Below are positions 37,091 through 50,465 of a stretch of 64,000 nucleotides of DNA, in pieces. The translations under genes and the position numbers were made by a program. Under the pieces are notes generated by a model. It did no database searches. It was given only the letters and a program-made list of their open reading frames with translations, and was not told the DNA's origin. Origin of the DNA: Diphasiastrum complanatum (taxonomy: Eukaryota; Streptophyta; Lycopodiopsida; Lycopodiales; Lycopodiaceae); the NCBI GenBank assembly GCA_029204225.1, contig CM055098.1, positions 23,441,367 through 23,505,366 of the forward strand, in the 5' to 3' direction. Every line of letters starts with the position of its first letter. The first letter of the stretch is position 1.

Positions 37091-40000
37091 AGTTCCAGAT
37101 GGATTCTCAAAGTAAAGCCGGTCTCATCGCAGACAAGCTGAATGGATTCAATTATCATTTGTGGAAATTTAAGATGAAGACCTTGCTAATGGCCAGCGAA
37201 TTATGGGACGTTGTCATAGGTACAGAAGTAAAACTTGAAGACGACGACTCAAAGTGGAAATCGAAGGACGGTAAAGCTTTCGCACTCATTATCCTCAATA
37301 TATCAGATACACAGATTGGACACATAGCTGAAGCTCAAACGTCAAGAGATGTTTGGGACATCCTAAACTCACTATATGACGTGAGGGATGTAACTACTAA
37401 GTTACATCTACGAAGGAAATTCTTCACATTCAAGATGTCTGTTGGTGATTCTCTTCAGAATCACATTAACCAATTTAAGAATCTCTTGCAACAGATGGCC
37501 GCTATCGGATCAGTCATAGACGATCAAGACGCAATCATGACATTGCTTTCAAGCTTGCCCTCTACATATGAGAACTGGGTGATGATCATATCGACACACT
37601 CAGACTTAACTCTTACTAGAGTTATCACTATATTGCTGCAAGAAGACAATAGAAGAAGTCAAGACACAACGTTTGCTTTCTCCTCTCAGGCTCTATATGT
37701 CAACAAAGGCTCTAAGCGACAAAAGCAGAAAAGCTCCAAGAAGGCTGCAATGAATCAGAAGCCGACTCAAAGTCAAGAACAATCATCGAATCCACAGTCG
37801 AAGAAGAAAATGTTTTGCAGGTATTGCAAGCGCAATAACCATGAGATCAAGGATCGCCGAATTCTCCAAGCAAAGAACGCAGCCAAGCGACCTGATCAAC
37901 AAGCAAGCACAGTCTCATCATCCCCAGGTCGAAGTGGATGAAGGCGCATTTATGGTCAAAGATCAAAGCGCGTTTTTGGATGATTCATGGTTTCTGGATT
38001 CTGGAGCAACTCAACATTGACCAATCAACGTGAGATCTTCAACTCCTACACGCCTTACAACACGAAGAAATCTGTTCATCTTGGTGACAATAGTACTCAC
38101 ACTATTGAAGGTGAAGGTACTGTAAGATTGCGATTCTAGCACGATCAATTCAAATTACTATCAAAAGTCTTATATGTTCCTAAACTCTCTACAAATCTGT
38201 TATCAGTAAGTAGAATTACAGATTTAGGTCATAAGGTAGAATTCGAATATGATCAATGCAAAATTATTGATAGGAGTAATAAGATCCTTGCACTCAGCAA
38301 GAGGCAGAGTTACTTATATAGATTGGCACACTGTTATTCTGAGTCTAGTCAAGCCTTGAAAACCTCTGTTTTAGTCAATAAAGCATTACTATGGCATCAT
38401 CGCTTAGGACACGTGAATCATGCATCTATTTTGAACATGTCCAGACAATCCATGGTTCTTGATCTCGACTGTCTTTCTGGTAAGGTCGATCTCCCTGTCT
38501 GTCATATCTGCATTTTTGGAAAGCAGGCTAGGATTCCTTTTAGATCAAACCATATGCATGCGGCAAAAGGTCTGCTAGATGTTGTTCACACAGATATATG
38601 GACCTATGCAAACTCCTTCATTGTTAGATGCAAAGTATTTCATTACCTTTATTGACGAGTTTTCCAGAAGAACAGTTGTTTATTTTATTAAACGGAAGTC
38701 AGAGGCTTTCATCAAATTAAGACAATTCAAAGAGCATGTTGAGAATCAAACTGACAAACGAATCAAAGTGCTGAGGTCATATAACGGGGGGAATACATCT
38801 CCAATGAATTCAAGGAGTACTGCCTCAACAACGGCATTGAGCAACAATATATCACCTCCTATTCACCTCAGTCAAATGGTCTTGCTGAGAGAAAGAACAG
38901 AACCTTAGTCGAATTGGCAAAGTGCATGTTATCACATGCGACACTTCCAAAGTCCTTCTGGGCTGAAGCTGTTTCAACAACTTATATTCAGAACAGATGT
39001 TCTACTAAAGGCCTCTCAGACAAAACACCATTCGAAGTTTGGACAGGTACCAAACCTTCTTTATCAAACTTACGAGTTTTTGGATGTACTGCTTTTGCGC
39101 AAATACCTCGTGATCTTAGGAAGAAGCTCGACTTCCAGAGTATCAAATGTGTTTTCATCAGCTACACTATGTCAGATCAAGCCTACAAGTTGTTCGATCC
39201 CATCGAGTCGAAGATATTCACTAGCTGGGATGTCATCTTCATCAAAGATCAGTTTCAAGACCTCAAAGGAAAGGGCAGTTCCCATGTAGCCGACCTGTCA
39301 GATTCTCCTGACGCTTTGAACTTTCCAGTTCCGCAGGCGACTATTTCCATTGAAGGTCCAAGCTCTTCTACTTCCGATGAACAACGAATCAACGGCAGGT
39401 CAGAAGATGATGATGTTGCGGTTCAGCAACTACAATATGATAGAAACGATCAACTTCCTCTATTACCCAGAAGATCTTCAAGATCCAGCAGACCACCCAA
39501 CCGGTATATCGACGAGTCTGCAGCCTACCTTGTTCAGGAACCGACGTCTGTCGAAGAGGCACTGAGTCAGCTTGATTCCGATCTTTGGAAAGAAGCTATG
39601 GATAAAGAGTAATCATCTCTTATCAAGAACCAGACATGGACGATTGTCGAAATACCTGCTAGCAGAAACGTAGTTGATTGCAAATGAATTTTCAAAGTCA
39701 AGTACAATGTAGATGAAAGCATCAACATAATAAAGGCATGATTTGTCGCCAGAGGATTTTCTCAGGTATACAACGTCGATTACACTGAAACTTTCAGTCC
39801 AGTAGTCAAGCATTCTTCTACTTGACTTTTGCTATCATTTGCCGCTGCAGCAGATTTGGAAATACATCAAATGGATGTACAGACAACATATCTCAATGGA
39901 GTTATCGAAGAAGACATTTACATGGTGCAACCCGAAGGTTATATTATCGAGGGTAAAGACAATCATGTGTGCCAACTCCATAAGGCACTTTATGGCTTGA

Positions 40001-40565
40001 AGCAATCTGCTCGAGCATGGTTTCAGATTGCTCGAGCATGGTTTCAAAGGATCAATACTTTCCTTATTGATCACAGCTACACAGCTAGCTCTTCAGATTC
40101 AAACGTTTACTTCAAAGCAATGCAGCAGTCTTTTATCATTATGACTTTATATGTGGATGATACATTGCTTTTCAGCAACAGTACTGATCTGATAAAAGAA
40201 GCCAAGATAATGCTATCTTCCGAATTCGACATGACCGATCTGGGCGAAGCTCATTTCTGCCTTGGTATACAAATTCACAGAGACAGAAAGCAGAAGTTGA
40301 TCTACATTGCACAACAGAGGTACATCTGCAACATTTTAGTCAGATATAATTTGATCAATTGCAAAGTAGCTCTTGCCAATGGAACCATGACTCAAATTGT
40401 CAAAGGACCAGTGTCCCCAAACAATTCACGAGAAGCAGCAGATGTGTGAGTATCCTTACCATTCTATTATAGGATCTCTTATGTACGCCATGATCTGTAC
40501 CAGGCCAGACATAGCTTTCGCAGTCAGCTTCTTATTATCAGACTTATCCTCAGTTACTCAGAGAC
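37091..40565 (+). mobile_element. Degenerate Ty1/copia, gag to RT, no LTRs found
   Basis: Gag is open from 37072 to 37941; MDSQSKAGLIADKLNGFNYH is the likely native start at 37099. It has a zinc knuckle CRYCKRNNHEIKDR (final Cys lost). Protease FLDSGATQH (~38000) is followed by a frameshift. Integrase (HHRLGHVNHASILNM, VHTDIWTYANS shifting to GPMQTPSLLDAKYFI) and its tail (FGCTAFAQIPRDLRKKLDFQ) follow. RT starts at ~39640 with several stops, then 39829-40449 is open with YVDDTLLFSN. The family continues in another frame to GSLMYAMICTRPDIAFAV (~40530), where homology stops. RNase H is missing. A 21-bp tandem duplication at 40009-40050 repeats ARAWFQ. Confidence 0.85.
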
Positions 40566-41419
40566 AGCTTTGAGTGCGCGGTTTCTATCCGCTATTGTTT
40601 TGTGCTCATTCACATCTGTTTTTCTTTTTCTGAATCAATACTATCCTTTGTTGCGTTCAGTATATGTCAGAATGCATGCATCTCTGTATTTCCTTTGTAA
40701 CTGATAGAAATTGTCTGAGAATTCAGTACTTCATGTTTGGTTACATGATCACTTAGTATCTAGCGATTTCAAAGTCAGTTGCTAAAGATTGAACGTGATT
40801 TCCATCACTACTGCTTTGTTCAATTTTGATAGGCGTGGTCATGCACTAGAAGTAGGAAGTTTCCGCTACGATTATCTAACCTATTTCCAACAATGACCTG
40901 ATCTTCTTTTTCAACCTGTTTCAGTGCACAAAGCACTCCTTTGAACAACAACAAATGTTTTCAAAAGAAATCACAAAGATTTGAAACTATCTCAAAAACT
41001 CTCTTCTAGCACTTATACCAAGTGAATCAACACATAGAATCATGGAATCTTGATCAACCTATGATCAATCCTCAATCTAATGACTTTTGCCACTTCCTAA
41101 GATTGAAACACACTCAAATGAAGTCCAATAACCTCACTATCTGGAGATCCAATCAAAATTAGGGTTTTGACAAAATCACAAAAAATTGACTATTCCAAAT
41201 CTACATGCAAATGCTGAAAATTTGATGTGCAATCTATTAGCCACCACTTAGGCTGATCCAAGGATCCAAAAATCGGCCAAATCCAGTATATGAAATCAAA
41301 AATCGGAATTGATCAAGTTTGTGAACCTATATAGGGTTTTGATCTCTAGCATGCTCTAGCCTTGATATCTTCACCAAATCATTGATAGATATGATTTCCT
41401 CCTTCATAACCTGAAACAC
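40566..41419. other. Non-coding; retroelement leader/LTR-like debris
   Basis: No coding region. Part of 40640-40700 (TTGCGTTCAGTATATGTCAG) resembles 19645-19690 (TTGCGTTCAGATTCATGTCA), a short similarity suggesting a shared LTR family. The part nearest 41419 would be the leader of the minus-strand element whose LTR lies at 41434-42079. Confidence 0.35.
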
Positions 41420-42079
41420 AAGCTCTGATATGATGTGAAGGATTTCATATCATTTATGATCCAATCCACCAAAAAGATCTTGGGTTACAAAAGGAGCTAC
41501 TTTACCAATCTCACCAATGTAGAAAAATCAGCATCTACACACAAAATGAGATGCAAACTCTAATAGAAATTGATCAAACATGAATCAAAAGATAAAGTAT
41601 TGTTGTTGTCCGTACAAAACCAGCAAGTTACTGTATTTCACACGTGTGGATCCAAAAATAGCAATAATAGATCATTCTACACATAGAATTGCATGCAATC
41701 ACAAGTATAGTGTACCAATGGATAGTAGAACCCAAGAGAACCATGTATAGCATGAAATGAGATAGAGAAGAGAGAAAATGTGTCTCTCCATGAGTTTTCT
41801 CCTTTTATAATAGGTCCAAACCTTATTTGGCCACTTGGCTTTCCCACCAAAATCCTAACCCTACTATTTTTGGGTCAAGATTCAAAGTACCCAACATTCA
41901 AATTTAAATATACTCAAACTCGACTTTTAACTTTCCCATACTTTCAAAAAGTGTGTATTCGAATGAAATTTAGACTAACGACCTTGACAAGTCAAACTCT
42001 AAGTTTAAAACAAAGTTGGCCTCAATTTGCCAAATATGGAAATATAGCAAATATGATCAAAGTAGTTGGATCTTTCACA
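41420..42079 (-). repeat. Probable copia 5' LTR (minus strand) with primer-binding site
   Basis: The block 41434-42079 has the terminal inverted repeat TGTGAA...TTCACA with TG/CA ends. On the minus strand it is followed immediately by TCATATCAGAGCTTGTG (41433-41417), a primer-binding site like TGGTATCAGAGC with two altered bases. No gag follows. 41691-41845 is repeated at 42431-42585, so part of a second LTR copy lies next to it. Confidence 0.65.
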
Positions 42080-42653
42080 TGAGCCCCATGGTAATTCCCG
42101 AAAGATGGAAAACCATGTGGGAGCTAGTAACTTAGACTTTCTCAACTTAAGTTATGTTTTTAATAAATAGGCCACCTATTATCATGTAAGAGGTGGAACC
42201 CAAATCTTTATAGAATGGGGTTCACTCAGTTGTAAGAGGTGGAATCCAAATTATATTAGAATTGGATTCACCAACTCATGGGTATACATAGAGGCCTCCT
42301 CCACGAGTTTCCGAGCATTTGTATTGAAATCTGAATATCTCTCCATTGCATTTCCATCTATGCTCCATTTTCATGCATTAAGTTCGAGTACAGATGTATG
42401 AATGTGTTTTGTTATTGTTTTTTTCCCTTTAAAGTTTGATTGCAAGCAATCACAAGTATAGTGCACCAATGGATAGTAGAACCCAAGAGAACCATGTATA
42501 GCATGAAATGAAATAGAGAAGAGAGAAAATGTGTCTCTCCATGAGTTTCCTCCTTTTATAACAGGTCCAAAACCTATTTGGCCACTAGTGGGAATGAACC
42601 ACCAACTCCCTAGAGTGGAAATGAACTAGTCTCAAGGCATTAAAAAAATACTC

Positions 42654-42656
<3 letters not shown>
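42080..42656. repeat. Second partial LTR copy and short internal duplications
   Basis: 42431-42585 repeats 41691-41845 at about 95% identity. Further left, TGTAAGAGGTGGAA..CCAAAT is duplicated (42186 and 42233). 42593-42656 is similar to 49090-49155 on the far side of the LINE array, so that array is bracketed by related sequence. Confidence 0.65.
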
Positions 42657-42706
<50 letters not shown>

Positions 42707-42717
42707 AAGAAAGAAAG
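42657..42717. repeat. (GA)n/(GAAA)n tail of LINE G
   Basis: On the minus strand AAGCTTTC is followed by (TTTC)n and (TC)n, the 3' tail of LINE G. It then meets flanking DNA ending TCATTG. Confidence 0.95.
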
Positions 42718-44136
<1,419 letters not shown>

Positions 44137-44357
44137 GAATAGAATATATTAATGTCTTTCGGGTGCCCTTGGGGCCTGGGCACATAAGACAAAGAAAAAG
44201 TACATCAGAAAGGAGCTTTGTCCATGTTGGACTTATTTCTATCTGCTAAAGCTAAAAATAGAATAAACTGGAAATAAAACCAAAGCTTAACCTCCAGCTA
44301 TGGTGAGGGTACAAAAGCAGTAGCTTAACCACCAGCTACGCGGAGGAGTACAACTCA

Positions 44358-47300
44358 CTAAATGAAAAACTGTGTGATCTGGTGTGAGGCACACGGTGGC
44401 CTCTGATGACGAACTTTGGACGGTCGAGGAAGACGCTGGAGCTTCTGTCGGCGAGCTGGAATGTCAATCTCACTATCAGAAGTATCCTCCCTAACTCTTT
44501 TCTGAAAGAAAAGTGTAATATGTGGCTGGCTGTGGTCAACATCCTGATCACCCGACATAAGTGAAGATCTCAAGGAGAACAACTCTCGCAAAAGTAAACC
44601 AACAGATCTCGCATCGGGATAGGCAAAGAAGGAACCAAGCGTGAGTGGAGTGTCCCGATAAAGACAATGGTATCTGCCTCTGATCTCATAGTAAGCTGGA
44701 CATAAGAAAATAAAGTGAAACTCATCCTCAACCTCCTGTAATGTACAGCACCGACAGATTCGTAATGGTCGTGGCATGTCTGCGTATCTGCCAGTCTCAA
44801 TAGCGAGCTGATGAGAAGAGACCCGAAGCTGACCGATGCGGTAGCGCAGGCCAAAAGACAACGGCTGAGAGAGATAACTCGGTCTAACGGGAAGCCCTGA
44901 TGCATCTAAGTGAAGAAAGTGAATGCGTTAGAACTGAAGCTTAACCCGTGACGGATCAAGGTGAGACCAAACAATATATATGTATGCTCTATAGATCCGT
45001 TTACGAATGAACGCATGAGTCCCATTGGGGAGGTCAGACATAGATAATCCCCAGCTATGTAGAAAGTCCGAAGCATACTGAAACCATGAAGACTTAGCCC
45101 ACTGCCCAGCCAAAGTGCGAGAGGATGTAAAAGCCGCTACCACGTATCTGGAGGAATCAAGCTCTGAGATTCTGTGAATGAATGTGATAATCCTAAAAAT
45201 AGCCTCTAGTGGAGGAGAAGCAAACTCCGCCAAAATAATCTCATGAGGAACGGACTGCTTGGCCCGAATCATCCGGCTAAGCATGTGAATTTGTAAACGC
45301 GAGATATCACTCCAAGTATCTCTAGATAAGCCTGGGCACCATGTCTCTGTTGAGTATAGTGCCACTCGAGAAACAGTCAAAGAAAAGAGGCGACATCGTG
45401 TGTCTGGATTGTGCACATAATAAGTAGAGGAAAACCTCTCCATCTGAACAAGAGCAGAGCGCCCCTTGCGGAGCCTAGCCAATGCAGCTGGTCGAAATGA
45501 AAGCAATGGGCCAGAAAAGAGAACACCCAGTATGTGTAAGACGCTACTATCTCTAGAGGCTGTCCATCGAAATAGAACATAGTGTCTCTCATATGCTGCC
45601 TGTTGGTGTTAAACACCATAACCTTAGTCTTTCCAATGTTCACCATTAGCCCCCATATTTGACAGAAAGCATACAAAGCATTCAGATGTCGCTGAAGTCT
45701 TGTAGCTGAACTAGATAGTAAAACCACATCATCTGCATAAAGAAGGATGGGGATAACAATATCTTCTAAAGGACAGCCATCCCCCCCTTCTTCCCGAATA
45801 ATACGCTCAAGGTCGTCAATGTATAAAGCAAACAGGGTGGGTGATAAAGGACATCCCTGCTTTACCCCGACCGTACTATGAATATATGATGACCATCCAT
45901 CTCCATCACGAAATCTGGCCAAAACTCTCTCATATAATGTGATGATAGTAGCAATGATCTCCTGTGAGAAACCAAGGGATGAAAGACGCTGGAGCAGCAA
46001 GTGTCGCGGAACTGAATCAAATGCTTTGCGGAAGTCCACAAAACAGCAATAGACTCTCTGTTTCCTGAACTTCGCTGCCTCAATGATACATCTCAGTACG
46101 AATATCTGGTCTGCTGTGGAGTAGCCTGCTCTAAAACCTGCCTGTCCCATAGCATATAACTCCTCTGTCTCTGCATGAGCGCTGATGATAGACTGCATAA
46201 CCGAACCATAGAGCTTAGTCATAGTGTGGCTGATCATAATAGTACGATAGTTGTCTACATTCAGAGGATCACCAGCCTTAAGAATAGGGTGCAAAAGGTT
46301 AGTACACCAAGGTGTGGGAAGGCCAAAAATAACAGATTGGTTAAAAATGTAGGAGATGTATGGAGCAACAATATGGGCGATAGGTTTTAGAAAGTCCATA
46401 CTTAGAGAGTCAACATCAATGGCTTTATGGTTTTGGCCATTTTTGATGGCGTTTTCAATCATGGAAGGAGTGAAAAGGGTGAATTCTGAAGGTCGGGGTG
46501 AGAGAGAGATGGAAGGAGAGTCAACTGTATAAAGTTTTGCAGCATAGTCAATCCACGATTCAATGGCAATAGGAGCTGGCATACATGAGTTTTGAGAAAA
46601 CATATTCCAAAAGAAGGTGGAAGAAGAAGAGTCCAAAGAATCGATGAGTTTTTGTGCCAGAGACTGAAAGTACATGGTCTTCTTTTGCAAAGTCATCCTA
46701 CAGTATTCTCTTTGTTTAGATGCTAAGGTGTCGGGAGAATGATTTTGAGCATAAACAACCTGCTTGTGTAGAGAGAGGCACTCATCATCATACCATCTAT
46801 TGTAAGTGCGTTTATAAGATGAAGTTTTGGGAGGACATGCAGTATTGGCTGAGCAAAGAAGCGACTGAGATAAAAGGGCGGCTTGCTGGTCCACTGAAGA
46901 TGAGAAGGGGAAATCGTCGAGCATTGTGGCCAGAGAGGAAGTGTAAGTAGGAAGACCAATTGGAGAGAAAGAAGGACGATGGTGGCATGTGGAATGCGGA
47001 GTCGTAACAGTACCAAGAGTAGCATGGCCAAGAGACAGGAGCAATAGAGAGTGATCAGAGATGGTAGGGTGCATAATACGAAAAGTATGAAGAAACGGAA
47101 TTAAGGCTGGTGAGCCAATGACGTAGTCAACAACGTTGTGTCCACCACCGTGCGGACGGCAGGTAAAAACTGATGATGATGGCCACCGAGAAAGGCCATT
47201 CAGAATGGCTAAAGAGTGAGCTTCTGCAAGTCCAATCAACTGTTCTCCAAAGTGTGTAGCTGGGGTATCAGCATCCTGAGAGGTCCTGTCCAAACCCACA

Positions 47301-47867
47301 TCCAAAACCTGAATATGTAGGAAATCACTATCTGCATGAAACTTTGTCTGCTGGGTGTTGGTGCGAGCGTTAAAATCGCCTGCTAATAAAATAAGGCCCT
47401 GCTGTGCAAAGCTGGCTATATCATCGGAAAGAGCCTGGAAGGGGTCACCACCATAATCTGCAAAAGCTGATGTCTGAGGTGCAAAATAACAAACTGCTAT
47501 AAAGAGATCTCGAGGTAGCCCTAAGAAGTGACCATAAAACCGTAACCAAATAAATCGTGCAAATGGATCACTTTTAAGTAGCTTAAAATGAGTACGAAAA
47601 ACTTCCTTGGTAAGACATGCAACACCACCAGATCCACGCGTGGTTTTTCCTCTTATGAAAGGCCTGTACGTTGAATACCATGAGTAATTCTGAATAACTG
47701 GAAGAGGTCGATATAGTGATTCATGAGTCTTTGCTAAGAGCAAAATATCACATTTCTGTAAAAAGGAGTGAAAATCCCCTGCCGAAGAAGATGAAAGCAC
47801 ACTTTCAGAAACCAATCCGTAATGGCTGAGGGGATCTCGAGTTGTTGTGCCCGGGATCCCCGATTCC
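44358..47867 (-). pseudogene. LINE H ORF2: endonuclease, RT, zinc motif, PCNA-type motif
   Basis: An 852-codon open frame (47935-45377) covers endonuclease and RT. The endonuclease has AGDFNARTN, GGHNVVDYVIGSP and TISDHSLLLLSLG; the catalytic Glu position reads AKTHES, i.e. Lys replaces Glu. RT has NYRTIMISHTMTKLYG, GQAGFRAGYSTADQIFVL, YCCFVDFRKAFDSVPR, GVKQGCPLSPTLFALYI and ILLYADDVVLLS. After a frameshift near 45520 the frame 45506-44928 continues (QSVPHEIILAEFASPP). A TAA at 44926 (normally Tyr) precedes the last part with CRCCTLQEVEDEFHFIFLC (CX2CX9HX4C), QPHITLFF (44528-44505) and the C-terminal HQITQFFI. Confidence 0.9.
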
Positions 47868-47870
47868 CTA
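47830..47870 (-). promoter_or_regulatory. Candidate readthrough signal: UAG plus stem-loop (LINE H)
   Basis: UAG (47870-47868) is followed by GGAATC and GGGGATC (47861-47855), pairing perfectly with GATCCCC (47836-47830). The six-nucleotide spacer is identical in length to that in LINE E and N, and the three inner stem positions differ but remain paired. Confidence 0.55.
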
Positions 47871-48798
47871 TTGTGAAATCTTATCGTAGAATTTAGGCTT
47901 GCCTTCAATAAAGACCACTCTTTGATTCCTAGCATTGGCCTCCTGAATGACCAATGTCCTCGCTTGCCATTGTGTGTGTTAGGTCGTCATCCATAAAAAT
48001 AAAAGATCCTTTGAGCTGAGCTCAAAGGCATAAAGCAGAATTACGTTGTTCAATGGAGCGAAACTTTATGAATAGGACCTTATCATCAAATTTGCTCCGC
48101 CAAGCAGTGTCAAATCCCTCCAGATTATGTGCAAGTTTAGATACAAGAAGGTCTTTCGCCTCATCAAGTGCCTTGTTTCCATTATGGATACCCCTAACTC
48201 GTATATTAAGAGCCTTCTTGGCTCTTCTCTCTTGTTCTGTAAAAACATTCTCTAAGGTAGAATTCACTAATGAAGGCTGAACTTGGTTAGAGGAATTACC
48301 AGCTTGCTTAAGAACTGAAGCCCAAGTACGAGTGTCTTCCACTTGCTTTGCCAAAGATGAGATTTTACTTTCCACATCTTGTTGTGAATGAGTATCCTGT
48401 ATCCCTTTCTCTTTCATCCTGTCAATGGTGCTTTGCAAATCCTTATTTTGCAGACTGAACCTGGTAAGTTCTCCATGGAGTGTCTGATTTTGTAGCTGCA
48501 ATTTTTCGATAAATTGGAACACTTCTTTGAACTGGTGTTGTAGGTAGCTGTTGAGAGATTCAAAGTCAGATAAGTTGCTAGGTTGTAATTGTTCAACATG
48601 GATATGGTAAGCAAGGCAGGAATTTGTATGAGATAGCTGCAATGGAGAATGAGGTGATGAGAAGGACAGACCGACAAACGACAAGGAAGAGCCAGCGGTG
48701 GCTGATTGGCCATCAGAAGCCTGGTCAAGAAAAGCATGAGAAGAGTGGGGTGAAGCTCCATCAGATTTGGTAGAGGCCATATGCAGACTCAGACCCAT
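47868..48798 (-). pseudogene. LINE H ORF1 (L1-type)
   Basis: Open for 258 codons from 48798; MASTKSDG at 48780 is an alternative start. A Ser-rich N-terminus is followed by a long coiled coil (LQHQFKEVFQFIEKLQLQNQ and on to ISSLAKQVEDTRTWASVL) and the RRM-like block KKALNIRVRGIHNGNKALDE. The frame then stops, and in shifted frames the C-terminal domain appears (AQLKGSFIFMDDDLTH; VIQEANARNQRVVFIEGKPK) before UAG. The order matches L1 ORF1 trimers; RNA-binding and chaperone roles are expected from the family. Confidence 0.85.
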
Positions 48799-48939
48799 GT
48801 GTGGAAGCTCTGATCTGAAAACAATAGAACTTATTTCCTCTTGCTGTCAGCTTTGCTCAGAGAATGAAGATCCAGCGCAATTTGGGGTATGTGAAGCTTC
48901 TTGCTTTGTTGAAGACGGTCTCCAAGTCTCCTCTATCTC

Positions 48940-48991
48940 AACGCAGGAGGGACATCTCACGTATCATAAGTGCCACACATCTAGGGTCCTC

Positions 48992-48997
<6 letters not shown>
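48940..48997 (-). mobile_element. LINE fragment I, ~55 bp of ORF2 C-terminus
   Basis: Directly after (TC)n on the minus strand, YEDPRCVALMIREMSLLR matches YEDSRCAALMIREMFILR in LINE A. The match ends after about 55 bp and the 5' region of LINE H follows without an intervening tail. It may be a template-switch product at the 5' end of LINE H. Confidence 0.7.

Positions 48998-49048
<51 letters not shown>
48998..49048. repeat. (GA)n tract at the 5' border of the second LINE array
   Basis: On the LINE sense strand, (TC)n immediately precedes fragment I. Its outer flank (49049-49070) is identical to 37069-37090. Confidence 0.95.
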
Positions 49049-49051
<3 letters not shown>

Positions 49052-49155
49052 TTGAACCACCAAATGACTATTGGGTTCCTGGAAGTGGAAATGAACCACT
49101 AACTCCCTAGAAGTGGAAAGGAACTAGTCTCAAGGCATTAAAAAAATACCCATTG

Positions 49156-49889
49156 CCCAAAGTTGTATGGACTTACCCATGTAATTTAATGTTCCTAGTG
49201 GACCCAACTTAAGTTAAAAATAAGTCCTAAGGTGCAATTGCCCTTTACAACATTAATCACAATTGTGGGACTATGTCTTTACAACTTAGAGTATTTGATC
49301 ACTGTATGACTACTTATTGACAACTTGTGTGAAGTCATACGTATGGAAATCACCAAGTCATGGGTTGAAGGTCACATTTATAACAAGGGTTTGCCAACAT
49401 CGTGTCTTTGTCCTTTATAAGCAAACGTCTCTAGTCTCTCTTCACTTTAGTATCTCCACTATAGTGGGTTCTCATGCTATCATGTTATGCACAGCTTGAG
49501 ATGTTGCAAATTCCAACTAGTATCATGTTCTTATCGTCGAAACTCTTTGAACGCTAGGCATTGTTGACAGGGACTAGAGTTCTGTTCAGAAATGCTATTT
49601 TTGCTATCACATTGTCATCTATAGTTGAGGCACCACTATATGTTGAGAGGCTTTATGGGTCATCAAATATTTGAGAGAAGTTAGCGGGTCAAGATATGTG
49701 GCATGAGGTACAACCATGTGTTCCTTCAATTTCAAGATCCAAATCATTTGGGTTGGTTTACATATGAGTTACCAACACTAGTATTGGTTATAGATGAGGA
49801 ATCAGCAAATTGAAACAACTACATCAAATGCATCCTAGGCTAGTCATATATAGTATAGACCCCGAATGTGTAGTGAAGAGCGACGAATC
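49156..49889. other. Non-coding, no recognised feature
   Basis: AT-rich anonymous sequence without long open frames. Confidence 0.4.
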
Positions 49890-50465
49890 TGGGGGTGAAA
49901 ATAGATCTATCGATGAGGATGATGGAAAGGGGCTCAATTGCATCCCAAGCCATATAGTAGGATTAAAAATTGACTTAGCAAGTGCATAACATATAGCATT
50001 ATGAATGGTCATGCTATATCTCTATTAGTAAAGCTACTGAAGAAGCCATAATGATAGGGTCATTTGTAACGAGGTTTCTGTAACTAAAAGTGTCGTACCA
50101 AATGTCAACGATTGTTTAATTCCAAGAATATTTGCATGTATGTTAACCACTGACGTAAAAATATGTTCTCGTCAAGTGGTTAACATACATGCTAGTGCCT
50201 TTGGAGCTATACAACAGCTTACATTCGATACGACACCTTTTGTTAGAGAAACCTCGTTACAAATGACCCTTATCATTATGGCTTCTTCAATAGTTTTATT
50301 AATAAGAAGTATAGGAAGACCATTCCTATCGTTAAATGTTATGCACTTGCGGAGTCAAATGCTATTGATGTGGTATGGCATTCCTAGTCTATATAATTGG
50401 TTTGGGATGCTCTTGAGCCCGTTCCCAACTTCCCACGGTCGTCATAGATAGCTTGGGATCTCTTT
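49890..50465. repeat. ~575-bp imperfect palindrome (foldback)
   Basis: Two arms of roughly 280 bp are reverse complements around a centre near 50162. The innermost arms GTATGTTAACCACTGACG (50137-50154) and CGTCAAGTGGTTAACATAC are nearly perfect. The middle arms AAGAAGCCATAATGATA / TATCATTATGGCTTCTTC and the outer arms GGCTCAATTGCATCCCAAGC / GATGCTCTTGAGCC also match; the right outer arm carries an extra ~30 bp. This is the shape of a foldback or hairpin-type DNA transposon or an inverted duplication. No transposase is present. Confidence 0.8.
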
